Shown: positions 34,595-43,402 of the stretch, one piece after another
Layout: each line of letters opens with the position of its first letter
How positions within the stretch are numbered: position 1 is the first letter of the stretch
From: an uncultured Prevotella sp.
GTDB taxonomy: Bacteria; Bacteroidota; Bacteroidia; Bacteroidales; Bacteroidaceae
Reading direction: 5' to 3'
DNA length: 64,000 nucleotides
Assembly: GCA_944319815.1 (NCBI GenBank)
Contig: CALUEX010000007.1
Location: forward strand, 1 to 64,000
Made by a program: the position numbers and the translations under genes
The notes under the pieces: generated by a model
Told to the model about the DNA's origin: nothing
Database searches by the model: none
The model's input: only the letters and a program-made list of their open reading frames with translations

Positions 34595-35161
34595 ATGAAA
34601 AAGTTTAAATCATTGATGGCTGTCGTGGCCCTGTGCGCGTTGTCGCTGACGTTTGTCGGCTGCAACGACGACGATTACATAGCCGACACCCTTTGGGGCG
34701 TGTGGGAAGGAGATATGCAGGTAAGCGTGGAGGACTATTACGGCAACGTCTATTATGCCTACGAGACTGAACTCGCGTTCGACCGTGACCCATACGAGTA
34801 CGCTTCAGGTACGGGTTACTGGATTGACTATTACCATGGGGCACCTTGGGGATACTATGCGAGCCACATCCGTTGGACTGTCACCAACGACAGGATAAAC
34901 ATTTACTCGGTTGAGGACGACACGTATTACTACATTTACGACTACAGTTTGTCGGGAAACTATTTTACGGGGATACTCGAAAGTGAGTGGGGCGACTACA
35001 TACGTTTCCGCCTCGTGAAAACAGTTGCCCCCGACTGGAACGACTTTGGCTGGGGATGGGATTACTGGTATGACGGTTACTACCCCTATAGCATGGATTA
35101 CGGGACGCGCTCCGACGGCGGCACGCAACCCAAGATGACGAGAAGGATAGGAAGGGAGTAA
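34595..35161 (+). CDS. Tyr/Trp/Asp-rich lipoprotein, lipocalin-like
   Basis: A 188-residue protein with a lipoprotein signal (LSLTFVGC, lipidated near residue 23). The mature part begins LWGVWEGDMQVS, the WxGxW-type opening of small beta-barrel lipocalin-like lipoproteins in Bacteroidota, and continues with dense aromatic and acidic residues (GYWIDYYHGAPWGYYASH, DYWYDGYYPYSMDYG). It ends in a basic tail, KMTRRIGRE. No function can be assigned. Monocistronic with its own promoter, convergent with mfd across a long inverted repeat. Confidence 0.75.
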   Translation: MKKFKSLMAVVALCALSLTFVGCNDDDYIADTLWGVWEGDMQVSVEDYYGNVYYAYETELAFDRDPYEYASGTGYWIDYYHGAPWGYYASHIRWTVTNDRINIYSVEDDTYYYIYDYSLSGNYFTGILESEWGDYIRFRLVKTVAPDWNDFGWGWDYWYDGYYPYSMDYGTRSDGGTQPKMTRRIGRE

Positions 35162-35210
35162 TATTAAGAAAACAATACCAACCAGAATAAACTCCTACCC
35201 CAACAAGCCA

Positions 35211-35367
35211 AGACACCCACCCCGACAAGCCAAGACACCCACCCCAACCCTCCCGAAGGGAGGGAGCTTAATTACCGTTGTCTGCAATAAAAATAGCAAT
35301 GGCATATCAAGCTCCCTCCCTTCGGGAGGGTTGGGGTGGGTGTCTTGGCTTGTCGGGGTGGGTGTCT
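35211..35367. repeat. Perfect 59-base inverted repeat between convergent genes
   Basis: Arms 35211-35269 and 35309-35367 are exact reverse complements around a 39-base loop. Each arm holds the GACACCCACCCC unit twice (separated by GACAAGCCAA) and the inner palindrome CCCTCCCGAAGGGAGGG. Likely a bidirectional terminator for the lipoprotein gene and mfd. Confidence 0.88.
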
Positions 35368-35391
35368 TTGTTTGTTTGGATTGGGTGTCTT

Positions 35392-38300
35392 TTATTGTTT
35401 GATTTCCCTCAACACCTTTACAGCCTCCTCGACTGACGGCACGTTGTTTACAATCATCATCCTCTTGCCCGCCACTTCCTTCAGGTTGCAGCGTCGGGGG
35501 TTGTGCCCTATGTAGTTGAGCACGCTGTCGAAAGCCTTGCTCTTGTAGTATGCGCTCATCGGGTTGCTTACGAACTGCATACGCATCTGTCCCTGCCTTA
35601 GCATGATTTTCTCGCAACCCAAGCTACGGCCGAGGCGCCGCAGCGGCACTACCTGCATCAGTTCGAGGCCTTCGCGGGGCACCGGGCCGAAGCGGTCTTC
35701 CAGTTCCGAGCGGTATTTTTGCAGTCCCGCGTCGTCCTTTATGTTGTCAAGTTCACGGTACAGAAGCATCCTCTCACTGCTGCTCGGCACGTATTGGTCG
35801 GGCAGGTACATCTCCAAGTCGCTCTCTATTGCACAGTCCTCGACGAACTCGTCGCCGGCTATCTCGCGGCCTTCGGCCATGTCCTCCTCGTAGATTTCGC
35901 TGAACTCGTCGTTCTTCAGTTCCGTGACGGCCTGGTTAAGGATTTTCTGGTAAGTCTCGTAACCAAGGTCTTCCATGAAGCCGCTTTGCTCCGCGCCGAG
36001 CAGGTTGCCCGCCCCACGTATGTCGAGGTCTTGCATCGAGAGGTTGAAGCCGCTGCCAAGCTCCGAGAAAGTCTCCAGCGCTTCAAGCCTGCGCCGTGCC
36101 TCCTGTGTGAGCACCGACTTAGGCGGCGCCAGCAGATAGCAGAACGCCTTGCGGTTGCCACGCCCCACGCGGCCACGCATCTGGTGCAGGTCAGACAGTC
36201 CGAAACGGTGCGCGTCGTTTATTATTATGGTGTTTGCGTTGCTTATGTCGATGCCGTTTTCCACGATGGTTGTTGACAGAAGCACGTCATAGTCGTAGTT
36301 GATGAAGCCCATGAGGATTTTCTCCAATTCCTCAGGTTTCATCTGTCCGTGCCCTATTGCGACACGTGCGTCAGGCACGTACTTGCGGATTAATCCCGCA
36401 ATTTCAGGCAGGTTGCTTATTCGGTCATTTACGAAGAACACCTGTCCGTTCCTGCTCATCTCGAAGTTTATTGCGTCTGCTATCACCTCCTTGTCAAATG
36501 TGTGCACCTCGGTGCTGATGGGGTAACGGTTGGGCGGCGGCGTCTGGATGATGCTCATGTCGCGTGCGCCCATCAGCGAGAACTGAAGTGTGCGCGGAAT
36601 GGGCGTTGCCGACATCGTGAGAGTGTCCACGTTGGTCTTCATCTTGCGCAGTTTCTCCTTTGTGGCGACGCCGAACTTCTGTTCCTCGTCAATGATAAGA
36701 AGCCCCAAGTCCTTGAATTTCACGCTCTTGCCGATGAGCTTGTGCGTGCCTACGATTATGTCTATTTTGCCAGCTTCGAGGTCGGCCAGCACCTCGCGCG
36801 TCTTCTTTGCGCTGCGTGCCCGCGACAGGTAGTCAACCCGGACGGGAAAATCCTTCAATCGTTTGGCGAATGTTTGGTAGTGCTGATACGCCAAAACAGT
36901 GGTCGGGACGAGCACTGCCACCTGCTTGGAGTCGCACGCAGCCTTGAACGCTGCACGCATCGCAACCTCCGTCTTGCCGAAACCTACGTCACCGCAGACG
37001 AGCCTGTCCATCGGGCGTTGGCTCTCCATGTCAGCCTTAACGTCGTTGGTGGCCTTCAGCTGGTCAGGAGTGTCCTCGTACATGAAGCTCGCTTCAAGTT
37101 CGTGTTGCATGAAGTTGTCGGCCGAGAAGGCAAAACCCTTCTCGTGGCGGCGCGCCGCGTAGAGCTTGATTAGGTCGCGGGCGATGTCCTTGATTTTCTT
37201 CTTCGTGCGCTCTTTCAGGCGGTCCCATGCTCCCGTGCCGAGTGTGCTGAGGCGTGGCGGGGTCTCGCTGTCGCGCCGTTTGTACTTCGATATTTTGTAA
37301 AGAGAGTGTATGCTTACGTCAACCTTGTCGTTGTTCTGGTAGATGATGCGTATTACTTCCTGGTAGCTATTGCCCGAAGGAACGCGCACGAGGCCTGCAA
37401 ACCTCCCTATCCCGAAGTCAACGTGCACGATGTAGTCGCCCACTTCCATCTCCTGAAGCTCCTTCATCGTGAGTGCCATCTTGCCCGAACGCGCGGCGTC
37501 AGACCGCAGGCTGTACTTGTGGAAGCGGTCGAAGATTTGGTGGTCGGTAAAGAAGCAGGCCCTCAATGTATTGTCGGCGAAGCCCGCATGAAGCGTCTTG
37601 TCAACGGGAATAAAGGTAACGGAGGGGGTGAGTGAAGAGTTAAGAGTGGAGAGTGAAGGATTATCTTGCGTTGAAGGGTTCACTTTCCTTGTATTAAATT
37701 CTTCACTCTTCACTCTTAACTCTTCACTCCCAAAGATTTCCTTGAGCCTCTCGTGCTGCTTCTTGCTGTCCGCAAGGATGTATATTTTATATCCTTTCAG
37801 GGTATAATCCTCAAGCGCACGCACAAGCAAGTCGAAGTTCTTGTGGAACAGGGGCTGTGGAGTTACGTCGAGCTTGAGCGCGGCATCTGGCACGGCAGAC
37901 GGCTTCGCACCGAACTCTATGCGCTTGAAACCGGCGGCATCCTTGGTGAGCTGCGCGCCCGTAATGAGCGAGTTGGTTGCTTTCAGCTCCTTCATTGCCG
38001 CCTGTTGCTCCATTTCGGTAAGTCCTTCGAGGCGGTCTTTCACGGCTTGCGACGAGAAACCGTCATGGTAGATGCCGTCAATCTTGTCGCGGCAGAACGT
38101 AAAATCCTTCATCACGAGCACCGTGTCGGCGGGCAGGAAGTGCAGGAACGGCACTTTCTCGTCAACCAACGTGGCCACCTCTGGCACTATTTCGATGCGT
38201 TCGCGCTTGTCGCGCGAGAGCTGGCTCTGCACCTCGAACGTGCGGATGGAGTCGATTTCATCGCCGAAGAAGTCAATGCGGAACGGGTATTCGCTGCTGA

Positions 38301-38961
38301 ACGAGAACACGTCAAGTATGCTGCCGCGCACGGCGAACTGCCCCGGCTCGTAGACGTAATCCACCTCAGTGAAGCCAAGCTGGCGCAACTGGCGGCCAAG
38401 CTGCACTATGTCGTGCGTGCTGCCGGTGTCGAGGATGACCGTGCGCTCGTCCAACTTGCGGCGCGACACAACGAGTTCGGCCAACGCCTCGGGACAAGTG
38501 ACGATATATAAAGCCCCCTGAACTCCCCCACTGGGGGAGCTTAAGTTAGCTTTCCCAACCGTATTTTTTTCTCCATTGCATACTGAAGCTCCCCCACTGG
38601 GGGAGTTTGAGGGGGCTTCTAATAGTCTCCCCAGCACTTCGGTGCGCAGTATTTCGTTGGCCGAGTCTCGTTGGCCGTATTTCACCTGGCGGCGGTAAGA
38701 CGAGGGGAAGAACAGCACGTTGCGGTTGCCGAGCATCTGCGTGAGGTCGTGATAGAAGTATCCGGCCTCCTCGGCATCGTCCAACACGAACAGGCACGGC
38801 CGCCCGACGCTGCCCGCCACCGACGCGAACAGCACGGGAACTGCCGACGACACAGAGCCGTCAACGTGCCCTAACCTGACTTTATCGTCGCTAAACATCC
38901 TTGCCAACGCCGCCGATTGCGGCGACTTGGCGTATAAATCCAATACTCCTTGTATATCCAT
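35392..38961 (-). CDS. mfd: Transcription-repair coupling factor
   Basis: The 1189-residue ATP-driven translocase that removes stalled RNA polymerase at lesions and recruits UvrA. Visible parts: UvrB-like N-terminal region, RNA-polymerase-interacting region around GDYIVHVDFGIGRFAGL, Walker A GDVGFGKTEVA, DEEQ box (LLIIDEEQKFGV), TMSATPIPRTL, helicase motifs V and VI (HQMRGRVGRGNRKAF) and the C-terminal TRCF domain. The ATG at 38961 (MDIQGVLDLY) follows a -7 element at 38975; upstream codons are not conserved. Two palindromic repeats are inserted in frame (37630-37729 and 38511-38618), adding segments absent from typical Mfd. Confidence 0.95.
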   Translation of the reverse strand: MDIQGVLDLYAKSPQSAALARMFSDDKVRLGHVDGSVSSAVPVLFASVAGSVGRPCLFVLDDAEEAGYFYHDLTQMLGNRNVLFFPSSYRRQVKYGQRDSANEILRTEVLGRLLEAPSNSPSGGASVCNGEKNTVGKANLSSPSGGVQGALYIVTCPEALAELVVSRRKLDERTVILDTGSTHDIVQLGRQLRQLGFTEVDYVYEPGQFAVRGSILDVFSFSSEYPFRIDFFGDEIDSIRTFEVQSQLSRDKRERIEIVPEVATLVDEKVPFLHFLPADTVLVMKDFTFCRDKIDGIYHDGFSSQAVKDRLEGLTEMEQQAAMKELKATNSLITGAQLTKDAAGFKRIEFGAKPSAVPDAALKLDVTPQPLFHKNFDLLVRALEDYTLKGYKIYILADSKKQHERLKEIFGSEELRVKSEEFNTRKVNPSTQDNPSLSTLNSSLTPSVTFIPVDKTLHAGFADNTLRACFFTDHQIFDRFHKYSLRSDAARSGKMALTMKELQEMEVGDYIVHVDFGIGRFAGLVRVPSGNSYQEVIRIIYQNNDKVDVSIHSLYKISKYKRRDSETPPRLSTLGTGAWDRLKERTKKKIKDIARDLIKLYAARRHEKGFAFSADNFMQHELEASFMYEDTPDQLKATNDVKADMESQRPMDRLVCGDVGFGKTEVAMRAAFKAACDSKQVAVLVPTTVLAYQHYQTFAKRLKDFPVRVDYLSRARSAKKTREVLADLEAGKIDIIVGTHKLIGKSVKFKDLGLLIIDEEQKFGVATKEKLRKMKTNVDTLTMSATPIPRTLQFSLMGARDMSIIQTPPPNRYPISTEVHTFDKEVIADAINFEMSRNGQVFFVNDRISNLPEIAGLIRKYVPDARVAIGHGQMKPEELEKILMGFINYDYDVLLSTTIVENGIDISNANTIIINDAHRFGLSDLHQMRGRVGRGNRKAFCYLLAPPKSVLTQEARRRLEALETFSELGSGFNLSMQDLDIRGAGNLLGAEQSGFMEDLGYETYQKILNQAVTELKNDEFSEIYEEDMAEGREIAGDEFVEDCAIESDLEMYLPDQYVPSSSERMLLYRELDNIKDDAGLQKYRSELEDRFGPVPREGLELMQVVPLRRLGRSLGCEKIMLRQGQMRMQFVSNPMSAYYKSKAFDSVLNYIGHNPRRCNLKEVAGKRMMIVNNVPSVEEAVKVLREIKQ
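37630..37729. repeat. AT-rich inverted repeat inside mfd, in frame
   Basis: Arms 37630-37658 and 37701-37729 (29 bases, one mismatch; ends GAGTGAAGAGTTAAGAGTGG) lie inside the mfd coding sequence. On the coding strand they read EELRVKSEEFNTRKVN and STLNSSLTPS in the linker between GSEEL and FIPVDKTLHAGF. Confidence 0.85.
38511..38618. repeat. GC-rich inverted repeat inside mfd, in frame
   Basis: Left arm AAGCCCCCTGAACTCCCCCA with CTGGGGGAGCTT (38511-38542), right arm 38587-38618, nearly perfect reverse complements, each with the inner palindrome CTCCCCCACTGGGGGAG. On the coding strand they encode APSNSPSGGAS and SSPSGGVQGA between EVLGRLLE and LYIVTCPEAL. Confidence 0.85.
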
Positions 38962-38974
38962 CTTAAACAACGTA

Positions 38975-38982
38975 CAAAGGTA
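38975..38982 (-). promoter_or_regulatory. Probable -7 element of mfd
   Basis: CAAAGGTA reads TACCTTTG on the minus strand, 13 bases before the mfd ATG. No TTTG at the usual distance. Confidence 0.5.
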
Positions 38983-39078
38983 ATGCAAAATTTTGGATAT
39001 TCGTTGTTGAACCGTATAATTGTTTGGCGAATTTCGGATGCCGTCCAGCAGGGGATAAAACAAAAAACTCCGATTTCG

Positions 39079-39110
39079 TTTGCCCTTACGTTTATAATTC
39101 ATTATATTTG
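39079..39110 (+). promoter_or_regulatory. Promoter of the MBL-fold gene
   Basis: TTTG at 39079-39082, 20 bases, TATATTTG at 39103-39110; leader about 27 bases. Confidence 0.7.
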
Positions 39111-39141
39111 TGCATTAGCTAACAAAAACATAATTACAGAT

Positions 39142-39999
39142 ATGGGAAAGTTTATCAAGACAAAGATTGTGGCCGCCTTGGCAGCCGTATTGCTTGCCGC
39201 TTCGTGCGGCAACGCGAAGGCGAACGCTGCGCAGGATGCCGCCAAGGGGCAGGAGGGGGTTAGCGTGATGACCATAGACTCGCTGACGCTTACCACCATA
39301 AGGGACGACGACGGCAACAAGCGTATGCCCAACAAACTGTTTTACGGCGAGGCCGACTCTGCCAAGGTTGAGCGCCTGTCGCCCGGCGGTTCGGTAGCGT
39401 CGTCGGTAAGTTGCTACCTCGTTGAGGCGCAGGGAAAGCTGGTACTGTTCGACACGGGCAACGGTGCGGAGCGTGGCGGACGGCTGCTTGAGCGTCTTGA
39501 AGGCATCGGCGTTACGCCCGACGACATCGACATTCTCGTGCTGACGCACTTCCACGGCGACCATATCGGAGGCATGATGAAGGGTGGGCAGCCCGTCTTT
39601 ACGCGCGCCGAGGTGTACGTCCCTGAGGCGGAATACAAAGCGTGGCTGGCCATGAGCAACCGAAACGCCAAGATGGCCATGGACGCAATGGCTGCCTATG
39701 GCGACCGTGTGCACCGCTTTGAGTATGGAGACGCCCTGCCGCTCGGCATCACGCCCATGGCAGCACCGGGCCATACGCCAGGTCACACGGTGTATCAGAT
39801 TGGCCGACTGCTCATCGTCGGCGACCTGATGCACGGCTTCGACCTGCAAATACAAGACCTTGACATCTGTCCCGACTATGACATGAACCCGCGGCAGGCC
39901 GCCGAGACGAGGAAGAAATACGTGGAATATGCGCGGCAAAACGGCCTTGTCGTGGCCGGAATGCACTTCCCCGGCAACGGCGTCAAGGACAAGTTGTAA
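39142..39999 (+). CDS. MBL-fold metallohydrolase, lipoprotein
   Basis: A 285-residue protein with a signal ending LLAASC (lipoprotein). The metallo-beta-lactamase-fold motif THFHGDHIGG holds the two-metal ligands, with later ligands in APGHTPGHT and the aspartate in LIVGDLMHGF. The substrate is unknown; the lactonase-like subgroup (LFDTGNG, then LEGIGVTPDDIDILVLTHFHGDH) is the best guess. It acts outside the cytoplasmic membrane. ATG 39142 directly precedes the signal; upstream codons belong to the promoter region. Confidence 0.85.
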   Translation: MGKFIKTKIVAALAAVLLAASCGNAKANAAQDAAKGQEGVSVMTIDSLTLTTIRDDDGNKRMPNKLFYGEADSAKVERLSPGGSVASSVSCYLVEAQGKLVLFDTGNGAERGGRLLERLEGIGVTPDDIDILVLTHFHGDHIGGMMKGGQPVFTRAEVYVPEAEYKAWLAMSNRNAKMAMDAMAAYGDRVHRFEYGDALPLGITPMAAPGHTPGHTVYQIGRLLIVGDLMHGFDLQIQDLDICPDYDMNPRQAAETRKKYVEYARQNGLVVAGMHFPGNGVKDKL

Positions 40000-40067
40000 G
40001 CCTCGTCGTGGCCGACGTTTAACCCGTTGGCCGCCAATGGGTTAGTCGTTGGCCGCATTTTACCTTC

Positions 40068-40108
40068 CAAAAGGGCATCTTTTGCACTGCGAAAGATGCC
40101 CTTTTGCG
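40068..40108. repeat. CTTTTGC-type hairpin
   Basis: CAAAAGGGCATCTTTTGC faces GCGAAAGATGCCCTTTTG with a three-base loop, right after the MBL gene. The 347-base gap 40000-40346 otherwise shows only a -7 element at 40304. Confidence 0.75.
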
Positions 40109-40303
40109 TTGCGTTTTGCCACCTTTTGCGGTTCATCCGCAGTTTAGTTGGATGAAAATCATTTTACAGTAAAGCCAAACATGAATAGGATACACCCCTT
40201 TTGCAAGGCCGTCAGCTGTATGGTGTGCGTCCATTGGCGACCTCCGTGATGCTTGAATGTGAAAAATATGGCCGAAAGTTGTGCCCGTTTCGCCGAAAAA
40301 CGC

Positions 40304-40311
40304 TATTTTTG
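40304..40311 (+). promoter_or_regulatory. Probable -7 element of the GT2 gene
   Basis: TATTTTTG, 35 bases before the ATG; the nearest TTG lies 22 bases upstream. Confidence 0.4.
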
Positions 40312-40346
40312 CAGTGTACATTCATGCGTCAATATCAACAACAGAA

Positions 40347-41090
40347 ATGAACGAAAGCGACAGCATAGTAATAATACCGACTTACAACGAGAAGGAAAAC
40401 ATCGAGAAAATAATACGTGCGGTGTTCTCGTTGGAAAAGTGTTTCCACATCCTCGTGATTGACGACGGCTCGCCCGACGGCACCGCTGCCATCGTGCATG
40501 GCCTGATTGACGGCGAGTTTGGCGACCGCCTGTTCATCATCGAGCGCACGGGCAAGCTGGGGCTTGGCACGGCTTACATCACGGGTTTTAAGTGGTCGTT
40601 GGAGCACAAGTATGAATACATATTCGAGATGGACGCCGACTTCAGCCATGACCCTAACGACCTGCCGCGCCTTTACGCCGCCTGCCACGACGAGGGCTAC
40701 GACCTCGCCATAGGCTCGCGCTACGTCAGTGGGGTGAACGTTGTCAACTGGCCCATAGGGCGCGTGCTGATGAGCTATTTCGCGTCGCAGTACGTGAGGT
40801 TCGTCACGGGCTTCAAGGTACACGACACTACGGCCGGCTTCAAGTGTTACCGCCGCCGAGTGCTTGAGACTATCGAGCTTGACAAGATTCGCTTCAAGGG
40901 CTACGGCTTCCAAATAGAGATGAAGTACACGGCTTACAAAATCGGGTTCAAAATCAAGGAGGTGCCAGTAATCTTCGTGAACCGCCGCGAGGGTGTGTCA
41001 AAGATGAGCGGCGGCATTTTCGGCGAGGCGTTCTTCGGCGTCATGCGCTTGCGCTGGGACGGGTGGACGAGGAAGTATCCGAAGATTTAA
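40347..41090 (+). CDS. Polyprenyl-phosphate mannosyltransferase-like GT2 glycosyltransferase
   Basis: A 247-residue family 2 glycosyltransferase of the DPM1 type. IVIIPTYNEKENI opens the nucleotide-binding fold, VIDDGSPDGTA and FEMDADFSHDP carry the aspartates for the sugar nucleotide and metal, and GSRYVSG and KCYRRRVL are typical of polyprenyl-phosphate sugar transferases. It has no membrane span, so it acts at the cytoplasmic face and probably loads mannose (or a related sugar) on a polyprenyl carrier. ATG 40347 (MNESDSIVII) is chosen over an in-frame upstream start inside the promoter region. Confidence 0.85.
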   Translation: MNESDSIVIIPTYNEKENIEKIIRAVFSLEKCFHILVIDDGSPDGTAAIVHGLIDGEFGDRLFIIERTGKLGLGTAYITGFKWSLEHKYEYIFEMDADFSHDPNDLPRLYAACHDEGYDLAIGSRYVSGVNVVNWPIGRVLMSYFASQYVRFVTGFKVHDTTAGFKCYRRRVLETIELDKIRFKGYGFQIEMKYTAYKIGFKIKEVPVIFVNRREGVSKMSGGIFGEAFFGVMRLRWDGWTRKYPKI

Positions 41091-41095
41091 GTACC

Positions 41096-41228
41096 CATTC
41101 CAACCCTCCCTTAGGGAGGGAGCGGGGTATGCTTTGCCCACATATAATAATATAACAACAATAATATAACTTTCCACTCGTACTTGGTAATCAAGCTCCC
41201 TCCCTTCGTGAGGGCTGGGGTGGGTGTC
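41096..41228. repeat. Facing GC-rich palindromes between the GT2 gene and plsC
   Basis: Left half ACCCATTCCAACCCTCCCTT with AGGGAGGGAGC, right half AAGCTCCCTCCCTTCGTGAG with GGCTGGGGTGGGTGTC; both partly decayed. Confidence 0.65.
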
Positions 41229-41237
41229 ATTTGAATT

Positions 41238-41978
41238 ATGAATTATATATACCGCATTTACCAAATCGTCATCGCCCTGCCTATAATCATAGTCTTGACG
41301 CTGCTCACCGCGCTGACTACGAGCATTGGTTGCATTCTCGGCGATGGGCATTTCTGGGGGTATTATCCGCCCGTAATCTGGTCAAAGTTGGTGCTTAAAG
41401 TGCTTTTCCTGCCAGTGGACGTCGTCGGGCGTGAGAACTTGAAGCACGGCGAATCATACGTATTCGTGGCCAACCACCAAGGTGCGTTCGACATCTTCCT
41501 AATCTTCGGCCACTTGCACCGTAACTTCAAGTGGATGATGAAGCGCGAACTGCGCAAGATACCTTTCGTGGGGTATGCCTGCGCTAAGTCGCACCACATA
41601 TTTGTTGACCGCCGTAACCCTGGCTCGATGAAGGCCACTTACGACCAGGCACGCCGTATTTTGAGGCATGGCATGAGCGTAGTGGTGTTCCCTGAAGGCT
41701 CGCGGACGTACACCGGACGTATTGGCAAGTTCAAGCGCGGTGCATACGTGCTGGCCGACGAGCTGCAACTGCCCGTAGTGCCGTTGACAATCAACGGCTC
41801 GTTCGACGTGATGCCGCGCACGAGCAAGTGGTATTGGGTTCACCGCCGTAAGCTAACCCTAACCATCCACGCACCTATTTACCCGCAATCGCAGGGAGCG
41901 GAGAACGTTGCCCGGCTGATGGATGAAAGCCGCGAGGCGATAGAAAGCGCGCTTGACCCGAAATATAAGGAGGACTGA
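41238..41978 (+). CDS. plsC: 1-acyl-sn-glycerol-3-phosphate acyltransferase
   Basis: A 246-residue membrane-bound acyltransferase of phospholipid synthesis. An N-terminal hydrophobic segment (IALPIIIVLTLLTALTT) is followed by the catalytic HX4D motif in ANHQGAFDIF, the GP-binding FPEGSRTYTG and VPLTINGS. It converts lysophosphatidic acid to phosphatidic acid. The gene follows the GT2 gene by 147 bases of repeat and ends at a strong terminator. Confidence 0.9.
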   Translation: MNYIYRIYQIVIALPIIIVLTLLTALTTSIGCILGDGHFWGYYPPVIWSKLVLKVLFLPVDVVGRENLKHGESYVFVANHQGAFDIFLIFGHLHRNFKWMMKRELRKIPFVGYACAKSHHIFVDRRNPGSMKATYDQARRILRHGMSVVVFPEGSRTYTGRIGKFKRGAYVLADELQLPVVPLTINGSFDVMPRTSKWYWVHRRKLTLTIHAPIYPQSQGAENVARLMDESREAIESALDPKYKED

Positions 41979-42034
41979 AATAAGCCTGAAAATCCAAAAG
42001 CGGAGCTATAGGATTACCTTTTTTGATACATAAT

Positions 42035-42077
42035 AAAAGCGGGAACTGATAAAAATCGTCAGTTCCCGCTTTTGTAT
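42035..42077. terminator. Intrinsic terminator, probably bidirectional
   Basis: A perfect 15-pair stem: AAAAGCGGGAACTGA at 42035-42049 with its complement at 42059-42073, nine-base loop, T-rich on both sides. Lies between convergent plsC and the phosphoesterase gene. Confidence 0.85.
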
Positions 42078-42099
42078 TTATGCGACAAGACATTTCAAA

Positions 42100-42128
42100 C
42101 TCCCTCCCTTCGGGAGGGTAGGGGTGGG
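42100..42128. repeat. GC-rich palindromic repeat, single half
   Basis: ACTCCCTCCCTTCGGGAGGG with TAGGGGTGGG, one unpaired copy next to the terminator. Confidence 0.65.
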
Positions 42129-42138
42129 TTATTGCTTT

Positions 42139-43308
42139 TCATTTTTCACTTCTTAGTGTTATCACTACAATCTCGTTGCTTGCTCCGAGCCTGAAAGGTA
42201 TGAAGCCGCCGACGCCGGCCGACACGTTGATTGCACGGTTGCCGTCGTAGTACATACCGTCCCATTCCTTGTATGATATTGCCGCCGGCGACCATCCGAA
42301 CACCTTTAGCTGCCCGGCATGGGTGTGCCCGCTTAACGTAAGTTGGGCGTTGCTGCCCGGTAGTATGGTGTTTCGCCAGGCTGACGGGTCGTGTTCAAGC
42401 ATAAGCACGAATGCGCCGTTGCCTACTCCGGCCAGTGTCTTTCCTATGTCGCCTTTGTGAGGGTGGGGCGGTCGGCCGTCGTTCTCCATGCCCGCCACGA
42501 CGATGGAGTCTGTTCCGCGGCGTATTATGCGGTGTTCGTTCATGAGCAAATCCCAGCCCATTTGCCGTTGTAGGCTGACCATTTCGCGCTCGTTTGCCAC
42601 CTTGACGGAGTTGTCGGCCTTGATGTAGCCAGAGTAGTCATGATTGCCGAGAACAGAGTACACACCGTCTTTCGCCCTTATCCGTCCTAAGGTGTTAAGT
42701 ACCGGGTACAGTTCTTTCGGTTCCATGTTCTGTAAATCGCCAGTGAACACAACCATGTCGGCACCTTGCGCGTTGATGCTGTCAACTGCCCGCTCAAGCA
42801 CGTCGGCATAACGCTTGCCGTAAGTCCCTACGTGCGCATCGCTGAATTGCACGATTTTATAGCCGTCGAAAGCCTTTGGCAGGTCGGCCGAGGCGTAGAC
42901 TTCGTGTCGAACTTCAAGTTTACGGAAACCGAACGTACCTCCGTACACAACGGAGGCGACGGCTGCAGACGACAGCAACAGCCCCACGAGATTGCCCCAG
43001 TTGGTGCGTGTGTGGTGGTAGCGGCAGTGTGCCCATCCTAAGAAGGAACAGAATGCGAATATGAACTTTGGGCCGACAAGCACGCCCAAGAGCAGCAGGT
43101 ATAAATGGAGCAGCCATTGGTTGTCGGGCGCGAAATTGCGCGACGTGGCCATTGCGATGGTGTAAGCAAACATGAAAGCACCAGGCAGCCACCATAACAC
43201 GCGCTGCCACCATAGGTAGCGTGTGCGCTTTCGTAGGAAACGACGGTCTAAATAAAGGTCGGGAAGGGTTATGAACAGGATTAGGTATATGAAAATGCGT
43301 GCAATCAT
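42139..43308 (-). CDS. Membrane metallophosphoesterase
   Basis: A 389-residue protein with four N-terminal membrane spans (about 1-20, 38-56, 68-90, 105-125) and a calcineurin-like phosphoesterase domain from about residue 145. The metal-binding motifs are SDAHVGTY, VFTGDLQN, LGNHDYSG and SGHTHAGQ. DAH replaces the usual DxH, which still offers the metal ligands. It resembles YkuE/UDP-diacylglucosamine-type membrane phosphoesterases; the substrate is unknown. Placed 94 bases after pyrC in the same direction. Confidence 0.85.
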   Translation of the reverse strand: MIARIFIYLILFITLPDLYLDRRFLRKRTRYLWWQRVLWWLPGAFMFAYTIAMATSRNFAPDNQWLLHLYLLLLGVLVGPKFIFAFCSFLGWAHCRYHHTRTNWGNLVGLLLSSAAVASVVYGGTFGFRKLEVRHEVYASADLPKAFDGYKIVQFSDAHVGTYGKRYADVLERAVDSINAQGADMVVFTGDLQNMEPKELYPVLNTLGRIRAKDGVYSVLGNHDYSGYIKADNSVKVANEREMVSLQRQMGWDLLMNEHRIIRRGTDSIVVAGMENDGRPPHPHKGDIGKTLAGVGNGAFVLMLEHDPSAWRNTILPGSNAQLTLSGHTHAGQLKVFGWSPAAISYKEWDGMYYDGNRAINVSAGVGGFIPFRLGASNEIVVITLRSEK

Positions 43309-43402
43309 TTGTCTTTTTCGGTTATGCGTTTGATAGTCTTCTCGGCTTTTGGCCTTGTGCGTTTACGGTGTGTAGATTTCACGTAGCTATGCTGTTTCGC
43401 CT

